A stretch of 64,000 nucleotides of DNA from Agapetus fuscipes. Taxonomy: Eukaryota; Arthropoda; Insecta; Trichoptera; Glossosomatidae. Under the pieces are notes generated by a model that saw nothing but the letters and a program-made list of their open reading frames with translations, was not told the DNA's origin and did no database searches. The DNA lies in the NCBI GenBank assembly GCA_951799405.1, contig OX637361.1, positions 12,870,170 to 12,934,169 on the forward strand. The letters are read 5' to 3'. Position 1 is the stretch's first letter. Each line of letters begins with the position of its first letter. The position numbers were made by a program, and so were the translations under genes. Positions 29,875-39,814 of this stretch are shown here, in pieces.

Positions 29875-31054
29875 GCGTTTCATGATATTGTCTTAACCAC
29901 TAACAGTTATTTCAACTGCAACTGAAATTATCATATACATATATTAGTGTAGAAATAAAAATTAAATACAGACACGGACTGATATTTCAACGTATACTAG
30001 TTCTCAGATTATTGTAGGAAATAAATATTTTAGTCTGTTGGTTCTTCCATAAAGATCCACCTACGAGTATGTTTCCTAATAGATATATTTGTGTGTTACT
30101 GTTTTATTTCCTAAAGTCAAACATCAGAGACAGCACAATTTCCATCCTTGCTACAAACGGGTACATTCCCCAGCACCATAGGAGCTCCAGCCTCACAGGG
30201 AGCGTAGATGGGCTTAGAAGCGTAGAGGCGTAGAGGCCAGTATACGGGTAGTGCTGCGCCAGCCACCACTCAACGTAGACGTGCATACAAAGCTATAAAT
30301 CCTACTGAGAGGAAAGTGAAAGTGAACTAAAGATACGAGACAGTGCGTGTGGGGTGTAAAAATAGAAAGAAAGATATATTAATCTACTTGCTTTTAATTT
30401 AATTTAAAATCTATGGTGAATAACGTGAGAACTGAATTTACTGTACTGTTAAATATTAAAACATACAGTGAGAAATCAAGTACAAATTCAAAATAAATTA
30501 TTAAAATTATTAAAACTCACATAAACATAAATTTATTGTAAAAATAACTTTAAAAAGTGTTTATTTTGAGTAAAATAAAATGTAAAAATTGGCGTGATTT
30601 TATCGTGTTTTAAAGATAAAAAATATAGACGAGTATTGATAATACGGAAAAGGTTTGTATAAATCAGTGATGCTTAGCCTTTTTTCGACCAGGTGCCACC
30701 TAATTTTTTTTGTTCCGACTTGTTTTTATCCTCAGGGAGCACAAAGTTTAAGATTATTTTTCCGTTGCGTGACCCTCTCAAGGACTTCTCAAGTTCCGTA
30801 GACCATTAACAGACCCTCACGGCTTAAACTAAATGTCGATGACAACTAAAAGAGGGTGTTGTTATGAATGAAGGACCTACAAACTGATAAAATCAATGAG
30901 TATTTTATATTTTTTCTTCAAGAAAATACTTGTTTTATTTTAGTGAACCAGCCTAGTTTACGTTGAACTATCAAAAGTGTCGTTTTACAAGATGTCGGCG
31001 TTAGTACTGGTTTTCAGTTTCAGGAATCTTGAGACCAGTACGGGGAAAGTAATA
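29875..31054. other. Unassigned
   Basis: About 1.2 kb with no recognised repeat or protein similarity. Short imperfect GCGTAGAGG repeats occur near 30200-30240. Confidence 0.4.
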
Positions 31055-31243
31055 ATTATAATATGAGGATGATTTATTTGGTGAGCGCTGTTTTTGTGCG
31101 ATTCACACCTCAAGAGCCCTCTGCGAACTTGGTCGTCGCTTTAGAAAGCGCCAATTCTCAAGGAATACCCAGTCGCTGTAAGGCTGGATGGACCGTAAGT
31201 GACCGGTCTTTAGTAAAGGCATATTCATTTTTGAACCCAGCGA
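31055..31243 (-). mobile_element. SINE-A, C1-tail type, truncated
   Basis: GAGCGCTG hairpin tail, junction region GCGAACTTGGTCGTCGC and body to CCCAGCGAAG; the tRNA-like head is missing. Confidence 0.7.
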
Positions 31244-31298
31244 AGTCGGTCGCCATTCAAAAAGCTGACCTTGTCAGCATAAGTAAGGGACGTACGTA

Positions 31299-31543
31299 CC
31301 AATCTAATCTAATTTAAGTTGCAAAGATATGTAACATTTGGGATTCACATTGTATGCATTCTCACAAGCAAACACGTACAAGTTCGCGCTTGTAGATACC
31401 GCATGTGAACCTACAACATAAAAACCCAAATCTCCAGTTAACATACACGCTGCAACTCTTGCCGACCTTCCCTGAATCAGGGGTGACATTGGCAAAGTGA
31501 ACCATTTTCTACAGCATGAGTTGCCAACCTATTAGTCAAGGAA
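31299..31543 (-). mobile_element. LINE-T 3' UTR
   Basis: AATCTAATCTAATTTAAGTTGC to AACCTATTAGTCAAGG. A few changes, including loss of part of the GGTGGTCAGCC block. Confidence 0.75.
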
Positions 31544-31729
31544 ACCAACATAATGACATACAAAAAAAAAACAATCAATATTCGCAGACTGCGGAAATTC
31601 AAGATTCGCGATACTTTTTGAACAGACTACAAGTATAATATACAGTATACAGCTAGACCCTGTATGTTCCCGCATGATAGCGGCTTCTAAGTGGCTGCTT
31701 AGTGCTCCACCCTTTAAGTAATCACATAG

Positions 31730-32490
31730 AGGAGCAGAAACAAATCACTGCATTGATACATACTATCTACCACATTTGTTTCAGTCCTGTCAAACGTCGT
31801 AGTAATGCAGTCATACAAAACATGTTTTTACTTGTCAAATTCTATTTTTTTTTGCTTTGACACCCTATTGTAACACATGCCGGTCCGTAGTCCAGTAGTA
31901 ACACTTCAGACTCGTAAATGGAAGGTTGTGGGTTTGAATCCCGGTGGAGCACAAAAAATATACCATTTATATTTTCAAATATGCTCTTTGCTTGGTGAAA
32001 AAGTTCACATACCTTTACCAAAGACCGATCACTAAAGGTCCATCCAGCCTTACAGTAACTAGGTCTCGCTTGAGAATTGGCGCTTTCCACAGCGACGACC
32101 AAGCTCGCAGAGGGCTCTTGAGGTGTGATACACACAAAAACAGCGCTCACCAAATAAATCAGCCTAATTTTATTTATTTTAAATGTCATAATGTCTTAAA
32201 ATAATGACCCAGTTTTCCTATAAATTCGTCAGTTTATTGATCACAAGATTTATAACGCATTCTTACTATGTTCGGACTGGTTCGGACATAGTACGCACGC
32301 GACAATGCTGCCACCTCTCTAGAAACATTTTTACATTCGCCCGAGTTTTTTTGTACACATGGAAATGCATCTGTGAAGTTCTTTGTTCTCTTTCTTACTA
32401 ATGACTATTTTCGTGAGTAAGTTGAAACAGATATATAATGTATTTTTTCGATAAAATAGCTTCTAATCCACAGATATCATTAGTCAATGG
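31730..32490. mobile_element. M1 MITE, interrupted by SINE-A
   Basis: M1 internal blocks run from GAGGAGCAGAAAC to TTAGTCAATGG. The left terminus is decayed (TAATCACATAGAGG). SINE-A at 31879-32172 lies after ATTGTAACACATGCC. Confidence 0.7.
31879..32172 (+). mobile_element. SINE-A, C1-tail type
   Basis: Complete: CCGGTCCGTAGTCCAGTAG head, GGTTTGAATCCCGG B-box region, body, AAGCTCG junction, GAGGGCTCTTGAGGTGTGAT hairpin and AACAGCGCTC, ending CAGCCTAATTTTATT. Confidence 0.85.
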
Positions 32491-32889
32491 CTCCACCCAC
32501 TCCTCACCCTCACAGCACATCACCATACATTTTCCACTGGAAGGGAAACTTGCTCTGCCATAAATAACCCGATACAGCATCCAGCCTATTGGCAGGCAAT
32601 CACCGCATTAAGGAGAGTTTGTGGGGATGAATTATATCGGCACTTATCTCCAATGTGAGCAGCATTGGCGTGTGGATACATGTATAGTCGTCCTCGGCAA
32701 AAAAACGCCTCACACTACACTCGGCAGAAACCGGAGCCAAATCACGTATTGGAGAGCCGATAACAGTTAACACAGTTGTACATTAAGGCTTTCACGGCCG
32801 GCACTTGACACAATCTTAAAATTTTTCTCGGGTTGTGTAGCCATGTTCTATCGGAAGTTTGTTACACTTTTTTGTTACACTTTTTTCCG

Positions 32890-32926
32890 GACGTTTCGCC
32901 CATTATCTGCGATGGGCCTCCTCAGC
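32890..32926 (-). ncRNA. Hammerhead-ribozyme-like motif, left arm
   Basis: Exact mirror of the motif at 33045-33084: CTGAGGA, G, GCCCAT / ATGGGC stem, GAAAC, GTC on the minus strand. The two cores face each other across the palindrome centre. Confidence 0.65.
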
Positions 32927-33044
32927 GTATTTTTTCTTCAGGCGTTCTGACTTCCTTAGCACGGAACTGTCAACGGCCTGTGTGAGGCACACAGGCCGTT
33001 GACAGTTCCGTGCTAAGGAAGTCAGAACGCCTGAAGAAAAAATA

Positions 33045-33084
33045 CGCTGAGGAGGCCCATCGCAGATAATGGGCGAAACGTCCG
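33045..33084 (+). ncRNA. Hammerhead-ribozyme-like motif, right arm
   Basis: CTGAGGA (33047-33053), G, stem II GCCCAT / ATGGGC (6 bp, 8-nt loop), GAAAC (33075-33079), GTC. Stem I is only 2 bp (CG/CG). The core matches the Penelope-type minimal hammerhead apart from an extra G before stem II. Confidence 0.65.
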
Positions 33085-33206
33085 GAAAAAAGTGTAACAA
33101 AAAAGTGTAACAAACTTCCGATAGAACATGGCTACACAACCCGAGAAAAATTTTAAGTTAACACAGTGCTTAGAGAGCGTGCATTTGCAGTTGCTGGTCC
33201 TTTGAC

Positions 33207-33560
33207 TGCATTGGCTGGGGCACATTCAGCGAATCCCAAGCAACCTTTTAGGTTTTAAAAAGGTTACAAAAAGGTTAAAAAAAGGTTCTGAGACCTTTTT
33301 GTAACCTTTTTAAAACCTTAAAGGTTACTTGGGATGGACCATCGGAACCTGGAGAAGACGATTGTGATGACGAACTCGGAGGGACGCTGGACAGTGGGAA
33401 GACCACGTTCAAGATGGCTGGATGGAGTAGTTAGTGGCGGATTGCCGTGCAGTGGGAATGTGGGACTGGAGGAGGAAGACGTTGGATAGACAGCGCTGGC
33501 AGCGGTTGCTGAGGGAGGCCAAGACCCACCCCGGGTTGTCGTGCCAATGATGATGATGAT
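33207..33560 (+). pseudogene. RTE-like LINE C-terminus with (TGA)n tail
   Basis: Reading across the foldback gives WLGHIQR then MDHRNLEKTIVM, GRWTVGRPRSRWLDGV and, after a frameshift, DRQRWQRLLREAKTHPGL before a stop and ATGATGATGATGG. This is the usual ending of RTE-clade ORFs. It is inserted in the C2 LINE. Confidence 0.65.
33226..33333. mobile_element. Foldback MITE in a LINE codon
   Basis: CCCAAGCAACCTTTTAGG and its inverted form CCTTAAAGGTTACTTGGG end a 108-bp, nearly full palindrome. AT occurs on both sides. Removing it restores the codons for QRMDHRN in the host LINE. Confidence 0.7.
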
Positions 33561-33737
33561 GATGGCCTGAAACCGCTTGCTTTTTCATGTGAGAGAGCTA
33601 GAGGACCATGGAAAGTTCCGAAATGCACGGAAGACAAGCAAATTTCTGGCATCACATGCACAAGCGCCCTTGGAGTGACTACATCACGAAACGGCGCTAT
33701 AAAGAAATTACCAACTCATCATAATCATCACAGGCAA

Positions 33738-34019
33738 TCCTTAACTAGTAGGTCGATATGTTCTTTAACTAATAGGTTGGTATGAGGCTGATCCTCCAAG
33801 CTGTAAAAACTTGGTTCACTTTTGTCAATGCCACCCCGTTTCAGGGGAATGCAAAAGGAATTGCAAAATTTATGATCATCAGAGATTTGGTTTTTATTTT
33901 ATATGTAAACATGCAGCATGTGTGGCTACGAACTTGCATTAGCCTGCTTGTGGGGATGCATTGAATATGAGCCTTAAATCTCAAATGTGTCTTTGCAACT
34001 TTGAATATAGTTTATAGAC
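33738..34019 (+). mobile_element. LINE-T 3' UTR, diverged
   Basis: From TTAACTAGTAGG and a second TTAACTAATAGGTTGG to GCAACTTTGAATATAG. The start is partly duplicated. Confidence 0.65.
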
Positions 34020-34428
34020 ATAGAAAACCCCATGTCCCCATGCTACGCACTTCATCAACTGTGCGTGTTACCCTGTCCCACATTAAACAGGTTCAGTTCA
34101 TAAAAGACCACGGTAATCTTATCTAAAAAAAAGAGTGTGGGAACTTTATTGAACGTTGTTAACCACGTGTCAAGCGCGTGCATAGGGTATAGGCAAATAC
34201 ATTTCAAAATAAATATTTTCTCCTATTCCTTTAAAATAACTCATTTTAAATTGACTGAAGTGGTAACGATGGCTCCACTCAAACTTAAACTTTGAATTTT
34301 CAATCTGAGTATCAAGCTAAAATGGTTTTTTACCAAATATTGCCTACCTATTAGGTGAATGTGCCTGTATGGGATGCACGCCCCTGCGGCATGGGTCGAT
34401 AATTGACGTCATTTGGTTGCTCTGATAT
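34020..34428. other. Unassigned
   Basis: No recognised repeats or protein similarity. Confidence 0.35.
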
Positions 34429-34436
34429 CGCAGATC

Positions 34437-35196
34437 CATTGAGTAATAACATAAAGGAGCAGAAACTAAATTAAGGCATTGATACATACGAGTACTATTA
34501 CCCACATTTCGCACGCTTAATAATAAAGAGAAAAAACTCAAAAAATAAGAATGTTGGGAAATCACGTTTGAAGTTGAAACAACCAGTACAACTTGTATGC
34601 ATGGATATTTTAATACTTCCTCCATGCTTGTATGGGATGAAAAAGGCGGCCGATGTTTTATCTCGGTCATATTCGTCCAAATTGAACGGCTGTCGCATTC
34701 TACCTATTCTTCTCGCATTGTTATTGCGTTTTATTACAAAATCTCAATTTTCCCAATTTTTGAGTTATTGCTCTTTATTATTAAACGTGCGATTTGTCTC
34801 AGTCCTACCAAACGTTGCAGTGGTGTAGTCATACGAAATAAGGCCATTTTGTCCAAATGCATTTTGTGTTTCGACATCCAATAATTACAACACATAAAAT
34901 AAAGTCTTAGAATAATGCATTTTTCTTTTGAAATTCATCAATTTCAGCGATCAAAATATTTATACCGCGTGTTATCTGTCAACTGGTAGTCATTATTATG
35001 CGCAATAGTACCAACTTTCTAGGAACATTTTTACATTCGTCGGAGTTTTTTTTTGTACACATGGAAATGCAACTGTGAAGTTATTTGTTCTCTTTCTTAC
35101 TAATGACCATTTTCGTAAGTAAGTTGAAACAGATATATGTAATATTTATTTTCGTTAAAATAATTTCTAGAACACATTTATTATCATAAGTCAATG
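34437..35196. mobile_element. M1 MITE with perfect 8-bp duplication, interrupted by M2
   Basis: CGCAGATC at 34429-34436 and 35197-35204 flanks ends CATTGAGTAATAAC and ATCATAAGTCAATG. Removing M2 leaves about 474 bp, close to the uninterrupted copy at 35378-35855. Confidence 0.85.
34510..34791. mobile_element. M2 MITE, copy 1, nested in M1
   Basis: Ends CGCACGCTTAATAATAAAGA and, inverted, CGCACGTTTAATAATAAAGA, continuing for about 35 bp. ATTT at 34506-34509 and 34792-34795. The uninterrupted M1 reads CCACATTTGTCTCAG, so the target duplication is 4 bp. Confidence 0.85.
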
Positions 35197-35377
35197 CGCA
35201 GATCCCTAAGAGTATCAACTCATTTCAAATAACAATGTATAGATTCACTGAACTGTGATATTTTATCGTTTACTTTATTATTTTTACATTTGCTCTGTGT
35301 GCCCGCCAGGCCGCTTCCACTTAATATGCTAAAAGACACGGAGTGGTATTCTGGTGTTGAGGACCAGCAGGTGCAAA

Positions 35378-35855
35378 AATTGGCTTATCTGTGGACTAGA
35401 AATTATTTTAACGAAAGCAGACATTATATATCTGTTTCAACCTACTTGGGAAAATGGTCATTAGTAAGAAAGAGAACAAAGAACTTCGCTGTTGCATTTC
35501 CATGTGTACAAAAAAAAACGGGAATGTAAAAATGTTTCTAGAAAGGTGGTAGCATTGCAGCGTGCGTACTATGCCCGGAGCAGTCCGAACATAGACGCAT
35601 GAGGTATAAATCTTGTGATCGATTAAATTGACGAATTTTAAAGGAAAAAGGCATTATTTTAAGACATTTTGGTGTGTTGTAATTGGGTGTTAAAACACAA
35701 AATGGTGAAAGCAAGAAAAAATAAAATTTGGCACGAAAAAACATGTTTTGTATGGCTACACAACTGCAACGTTTGACAGGACTGAGACATAAGTAGTAGA
35801 TAGTATGTATCAATGCAGTGAGTTAGTTTCTGCTCCTCTATGATATTACTCAATG
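35378..35855. mobile_element. M1 MITE, uninterrupted reference copy
   Basis: 478 bp from AATTGGCTTATCTGTGG (decayed CATTGACTTAT end) to ATTACTCAATG. Flanks GGTGCAAA and GGTGCAGT agree at 6 of 8. No ORF of note; the two ends share only the six terminal bases. Confidence 0.8.
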
Positions 35856-36099
35856 GGTGCAGTTATAGCAGAGGGGGCTCCACAAGCATTACCATCACAC
35901 CCTGGGAACCTTGCAGATGATTTCGTTTTTCGATTAATCTTCTCATTACTAAAAAAACGTTTATTTTTCAACGGCTGTACAAAATTGTTAGGTATCGGTT
36001 GGAATAACGGTCTTTTGACATATTTACAATAATAATTACTACACAGTTAAAATTCATTAATCGGATATTAGACGAACCGTTAGAAAAGAACTTATATTA

Positions 36100-36240
36100 T
36101 TTTCGACTTTCGTTAGCAACATAGCCTCTCGACGACTGAGGATGAACTCTTTTCTCTTTTAGGATCTGGGTGGAGAACGGAATTGAGTTCATCCTCAGTT
36201 CTCGTGCAAAGAGGATGTCTCCTTGAGATATCATTTGGTG
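36100..36240. mobile_element. Penelope-like fragment with degenerate hammerhead
   Basis: ACTGAGGATGAACTC and GAGTTCATCCTCAGT form inverted ends of a short palindrome. On the minus strand GGCTATGTTGCTAACGAAAG resembles the hammerhead region at 52907-52940, but CTGAAGA is lost. 35864-36099 holds nothing else recognised. Confidence 0.45.
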
Positions 36241-36730
36241 CCCATGAGTCAACATTTGGTGCCCATGAGATAACACTTTGTGTATATAAGATAACACTTT
36301 GTGTCTATGAGATAACACTTTGTGTACATGAGATAACATTTTGTGTACATGAGATAGCACTTTCTGTCCAGGAGATAACATTTTGTGTCCATGAGATAAC
36401 ACTTTGTGTCCACAAGATAACACTTTGTATATACATATATATATAGATAGATACAAGGATAATTTATTTATAAGGTACACATAATTAAAGAGCGCCGTTT
36501 TTGTGTGTGTCACACCTCAAGGGCCCTCTCAAATCACGGATAAGATTTTTTGTAAATCTATGAGATGTATCTATGAGATAACACTTTTTTGTCCGTGAGA
36601 TAGCACTTTGTGTCCATGAGATAACATTTGGTGCCCATGAGATAACACTTTGTGTGGATAAGATAAAATTTGTGTCAATGAGATAACATTTGGTGCCCAT
36701 AAGATAGCACTTTGTGTCCATGAGATAACA
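36235..36730. repeat. 21-bp minisatellite
   Basis: ATAACACTTTGTGTCCATGAG and variants repeat about 16 times. Because 21 is divisible by 3, several frames stay open and give false heptad-repeat ORFs. The array is interrupted by a C1 LINE end at 36450-36560. A related array in the opposite orientation is at 39590-39775. Confidence 0.9.
36450..36560 (-). mobile_element. C1 LINE 3' end inside the minisatellite
   Basis: Minus-strand hairpin 3' UTR (AGAGCGCCG ... CAAGGGCCCTCTC) and a few C-terminal codons. 5'-truncated within about 110 bp. Confidence 0.7.
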
Positions 36731-36825
36731 TCTTAACCAACTTTTTTTACTCTTCACTTTCACACTTTCTCTTGCACCACATTCTTCTCTTACAAAATCA
36801 TTCCTCACTCTATCACTCCATTTTT
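36727..36825 (-). mobile_element. LINE-T coding fragment
   Basis: Minus-strand codons for RNDFVREECGARESVKVK. Truncated at both ends. 36826-37170 holds nothing recognised. Confidence 0.6.
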
Positions 36826-37170
36826 ATACGACATCTGTAGAAATAAAAACCAAAGGAAATCAACGAAAGAAGAAGTAAAAGTGTGAATAGGAAAGACGAG
36901 AAAACGAAATGTGAAACGCTGGAGGCAATCATTAGCATGAGAACATGATGTATGGAGGCAGGGAGATGTGTAGGAGGCACTACTCCATAGAGGCAGTACT
37001 ACTAAGCAGGGAGGGGCTTAGGTTACATACCTTTTTTCTCCTTACGCAATCAAGGAGAGTTTATTTGATGTTTTATATTGAAACAAAATTTAACAAATAA
37101 ACAAAAATACTTTTTTCTGTGAATTGTTACAGAACTTGACTATCAAACAAATGGATTCTGTAAGTTGATT

Positions 37171-37436
37171 TCCTTGACTGATAGGTTGGTATGCGACTGA
37201 CCACCCATACTGTAAAAAATGGTTCACTTTACCAATGTCACCCCTGTTTCAGGGAAGGTCGGCAAGAGTTGCAGGGATTATGTTCATTTGAGATTGGGTT
37301 TTTTTATATTGTAGGTCCACATGCGGCATGTGTAAGCGCGAAATTAGGCATGTCTGCTTATGGGAATGCATTTAATATGAATCTCAAATGATACACATCT
37401 TTGCAGCTTAGATTTAGATTAGATTTAGATTAGATA
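37171..37436 (+). mobile_element. LINE-T 3' UTR
   Basis: TCCTTGACTGATAGG to CAGCTTAGATTTAGATTAG. The tail alternates TTAGA and TTTAGA units. Confidence 0.75.
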
Positions 37437-37538
37437 GCAGATGTACATATAAGTATTTATATTTTTTTATAACACTGTAAATTCATTGTTAATCTTTTTT
37501 TTATACACAGCTTTAAAGAATAGCGTAATGGTCTATAT

Positions 37539-37672
37539 CAGGGGTTTTTGACCATAATAATTCTGTCGATGGGGAAGGGGAAGGGGGGGGAATTACTAAT
37601 GCAATTTTCAAAAATTGCAAAAAAAAAAAACCGTGCGGGAAGGCCGGCACCCCTCCAGTTTAAAAACCGCTG
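37539..37672. mobile_element. hAT-e MITE
   Basis: Ends CAGGGGTTTTTGACC and, inverted, CAGCGGTTTTTAAAC. 134 bp with a G-run and A-run inside. Flanking octamers match at only 4 of 8, so the call rests on the TIRs. 37673-38146 shows nothing recognised. Confidence 0.5.
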
Positions 37673-38146
37673 CCTTAGATAGATGATTGAACTGAGTAGG
37701 TACCTAATAATGGATATTTTTTTTAATTTTTGAACTTATTGCGCAATAACTATTGATGTCGTCGCGGGCCGTATGTTGGACAGGCCTGGTCTATATAGAC
37801 CGAAAACGTTTGTAAATTTATTTTTAAAAAACAAGTGAAATAAAAAGAGTGGTTCATAAGCAAGATAACTTTATTCCTCAAAGTAAAATAAATAAATAAA
37901 AAAAGAAATAAGCATTTGAGAACTATTATACTCATAACTTGAACTTAAAATAACGAAATGTTCTGTAAATAAACGCTGAAAAATCTTTTAACTTTGAATC
38001 TTAAAACTTAAGTGTTTGTTCGCTATTTGGCATAAAGTGAGGAATTTTAAGCTGTTGTAAAGTTGAATTAGCAGTGACGTCATCAACAGAAAGGCAATTA
38101 GTGATACTTACTTTATCTCCTTCTACGAGTCGCCACTGCTTTAATC

Positions 38147-38390
38147 ACTGACTTATAATATCTGTGGACTAGAAATTATTTTAACCAAAATAGACATTAT
38201 ATATTTTCTGTTTCAACTTACTTGTGTATCCTCTTGATAATGACGTGAATAAGTCGAAAGTACTTGAGGTGGAAATAAAAACTCAATTTGTGAAAATAAA
38301 ACTCTGTGTTTTTTATAATTTTTTATAATTATTTATAAAAATGAATTTTCACTGTGTGAATACACAAACTTTAAAAAGTCTAAAAGAATA
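38147..38390 (+). mobile_element. M1 end fragment followed by a Penelope-like fragment
   Basis: 38147-38222 matches the CTTATNATATCTGTGG end of M1. From 38225, CTTGATAATGACG, GTCGAAAGTACTTG, then AATTTTCACTGTGTGAATAC resemble a decayed version of the hammerhead-bearing sequence at 50078 and the TTTCAC segment of the Penelope-like elements. Confidence 0.4.
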
Positions 38391-38396
38391 ATCCAG

Positions 38397-38881
38397 TTAA
38401 TGCAAGAAAGACCCCTCTGGCGCCCTATATAAGAGATCAAAATGGTACGGAGAGCAGGAGTCGCAAAGAGCAATTCGCCGAGTAATACCCAATAAACAGT
38501 GATTGTCAAGTTGTGAAATAAATTGTGAAAAATAAATTATTGCGTTTTTAATTAAAAAGAGAACCCAACAGAACTTACTTACTTTCCGTGTCCGGAACAC
38601 CATCATATGTGCAGCTCCCAGTACTCGGCCACACGAACTCCACTTCCGCTCGCCATCACCACGTCCTCAAGCGTGCACGTTGCTCCAATCAGGGGACAAG
38701 AAAAAAGATGTTTGTAGTTTTGCACGGAGCCACACTCGCAGGTTTCTTCATCTCTGTAACCCCATTTTTTGAGGTTACTTTAGCAACGGGAGACACCTGT
38801 TCTGAGTCTATTGAGTGCCCTCCATGTTGTGAATGGTACCCAACAGAAAACATAACAGTATGTTTCTATAATAATCTTTAA
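38397..38881 (+). promoter_or_regulatory. TATA-like promoter segment and short Cys-rich ORF of unknown origin
   Basis: CCTATATAAGAG at about 38423 is a good TATA context. Downstream an ORF from 38588 (97 codons) has an inner ATG at 38708 giving a 57-residue product: a hydrophobic start (MFVVLHGATLAGFFISV) then a Cys-rich stretch (CSESIECPPCCEWYP, one NIT site). The stop coincides with the start of a LINE-T tail. It could be an LTR with leader sequence or a broken host exon; I do not recognise it. Confidence 0.2.
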
Positions 38882-39168
38882 TCTAAGTTGCAAGGATATA
38901 TTCATTTAAAGCTCTCAGATGTATCTATGCCTACAAACCAACACGTGTAGTTCGCGCTTACAAATGCTGAATGCGTGCTTGCAAAAAAAATCCAAACCTC
39001 AAATGAACATAAGCCCCACAACTTTTGCCGACCTTCCCTGAAACAGGGGTGACATTGGCAAAGTGAACCATTTTGTACAGTATGGGTAGTCAGCCTCATA
39101 CCAACCTATAAGTCAAGGAATCAATGCAGTAATTTAGTTTCTGCTCCTCTCTGTTTATTACTCAATGT
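38879..39168 (-). mobile_element. LINE-T 3' UTR followed by an M1 end
   Basis: 38879-39120 is a minus-strand LINE-T of the GAGAGCTTT subfamily, close to 22249-22485. 39121-39168 (ATCAATGCAGTAATTTAG to TTACTCAATG) is the right end of an M1 element. Confidence 0.7.
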
Positions 39169-39174
39169 CCTTAA

Positions 39175-39380
39175 TACTTTTATTCATCACTCCCTGACAC
39201 CCTCTCACATAAACCATCCACCTCTACAAGTCTACGCCCGAACATGGCGGACGTTTCATTCTCTTTATCTGCTTAATACCAGTGCCTTGCTTCAATAAAC
39301 TCAGCCGTAACTTTTATCTGTGTGATTGTTATCCGACTTCCATTCAACTCGGCACAACTTGCGGGAAAATTATTGAAATC
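39175..39380 (+). other. Possible LTR 3' part
   Basis: CTTCAATAAACTC followed by GTGTGATTGTTATCCGACTTCC looks like a polyadenylation signal and U5-type end. There is no matching second copy, so this is weak. Confidence 0.2.
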
Positions 39381-39459
39381 TGAGGGTTATAATATTCTCA
39401 AGGCTTGTGTTGAAAACACTTTGGGGAATAGCGGTTGGAGTTGTGTCTAAAAGAGTAGT

Positions 39460-39775
39460 CTGGTCGATAGCTGCTCAGTTGGTAGAGTGCGTGCATTCCA
39501 AGCCGTTAGCTCGGGTTCAAATCCCGACCAGGGTGTCAGAAATGATTTCCCATTTCGGTTTGATGCGATCTCATTGTTACCAAATGTTATCTCAGGGACA
39601 CAAAGTGGTCACTGGTCACAAAAGGTTATCTCATGGACACAAGTGTTATCATCTAGTAACCAAATGTTATCTAATGGACACAAAGTTTTATTTTTTAGTC
39701 GTAAAGTGTTATCTTTTAGTCACAATGTGTTATCTCATGATCACAAAGTGTTATCTTATTATTAAAAATGTTATA
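39460..39775 (+). repeat. SINE-B head fragment joined to a 21-bp minisatellite
   Basis: 39460-39565: tRNA-like head GCTCAGTTGGTAGAGTGCG, B box GGGTTCAAATCCC and GTGTCAGAAATG. From about 39590, GTTATCTCATGGACACAAAGT-like 21-bp units repeat about eight times, the reverse complement of the 36.2-kb array. Confidence 0.7.
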
Positions 39776-39814
39776 ACTACAAAAGGTATATCCTGATACA
39801 GAATTCTCATCATT

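Larger units (their letters stand above)
32777..33155. mobile_element. Palindromic Penelope-like element (copy 2) with 12-bp duplication
   Basis: AGTTAACACAGT stands at 32765-32776 and 33156-33167, a perfect 12-bp target duplication that restores the C2 reading. The element is a 39-bp unique head (with AAGGCTTTCACGGCCGG) plus a palindrome with 169-bp arms (32816-32984 and 32988-33156) and a 3-nt centre. Each arm carries a complete hammerhead-like core. There is no coding capacity. A long variable duplication and hammerhead motifs are known features of Penelope-like elements; mobilisation in trans is inferred. Confidence 0.8.
32690..33735 (+). mobile_element. C2 CR1-like LINE 3' end with nested insertions
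   Basis: C2 coding sequence appears in three pieces: 32728-32776 (GAAACCGGAGCCAAATCACG), 33156-33206 (AGAGAGCGTGCATTTGCAG) and 33560-33700 (CATGTGAGAGAGCTAGAGG), then the GCGCCC / GGCGC hairpin and an ATC-type tail. The inserts are a palindromic Penelope-like element and an RTE-like LINE end that itself holds a foldback element. Confidence 0.75.

Noticed and set aside
36097..36513. 138-codon ORF with seven-residue repeats
   Set aside because: It is a translation of the 21-bp minisatellite; it crosses a C1 LINE fragment boundary and has no domain.
39460..39545. tRNA gene
   Set aside because: It has A and B boxes, but it is the head of SINE-B: the same sequence with the same GTGTCAGAAATG continuation occurs at 16822 and 40017.
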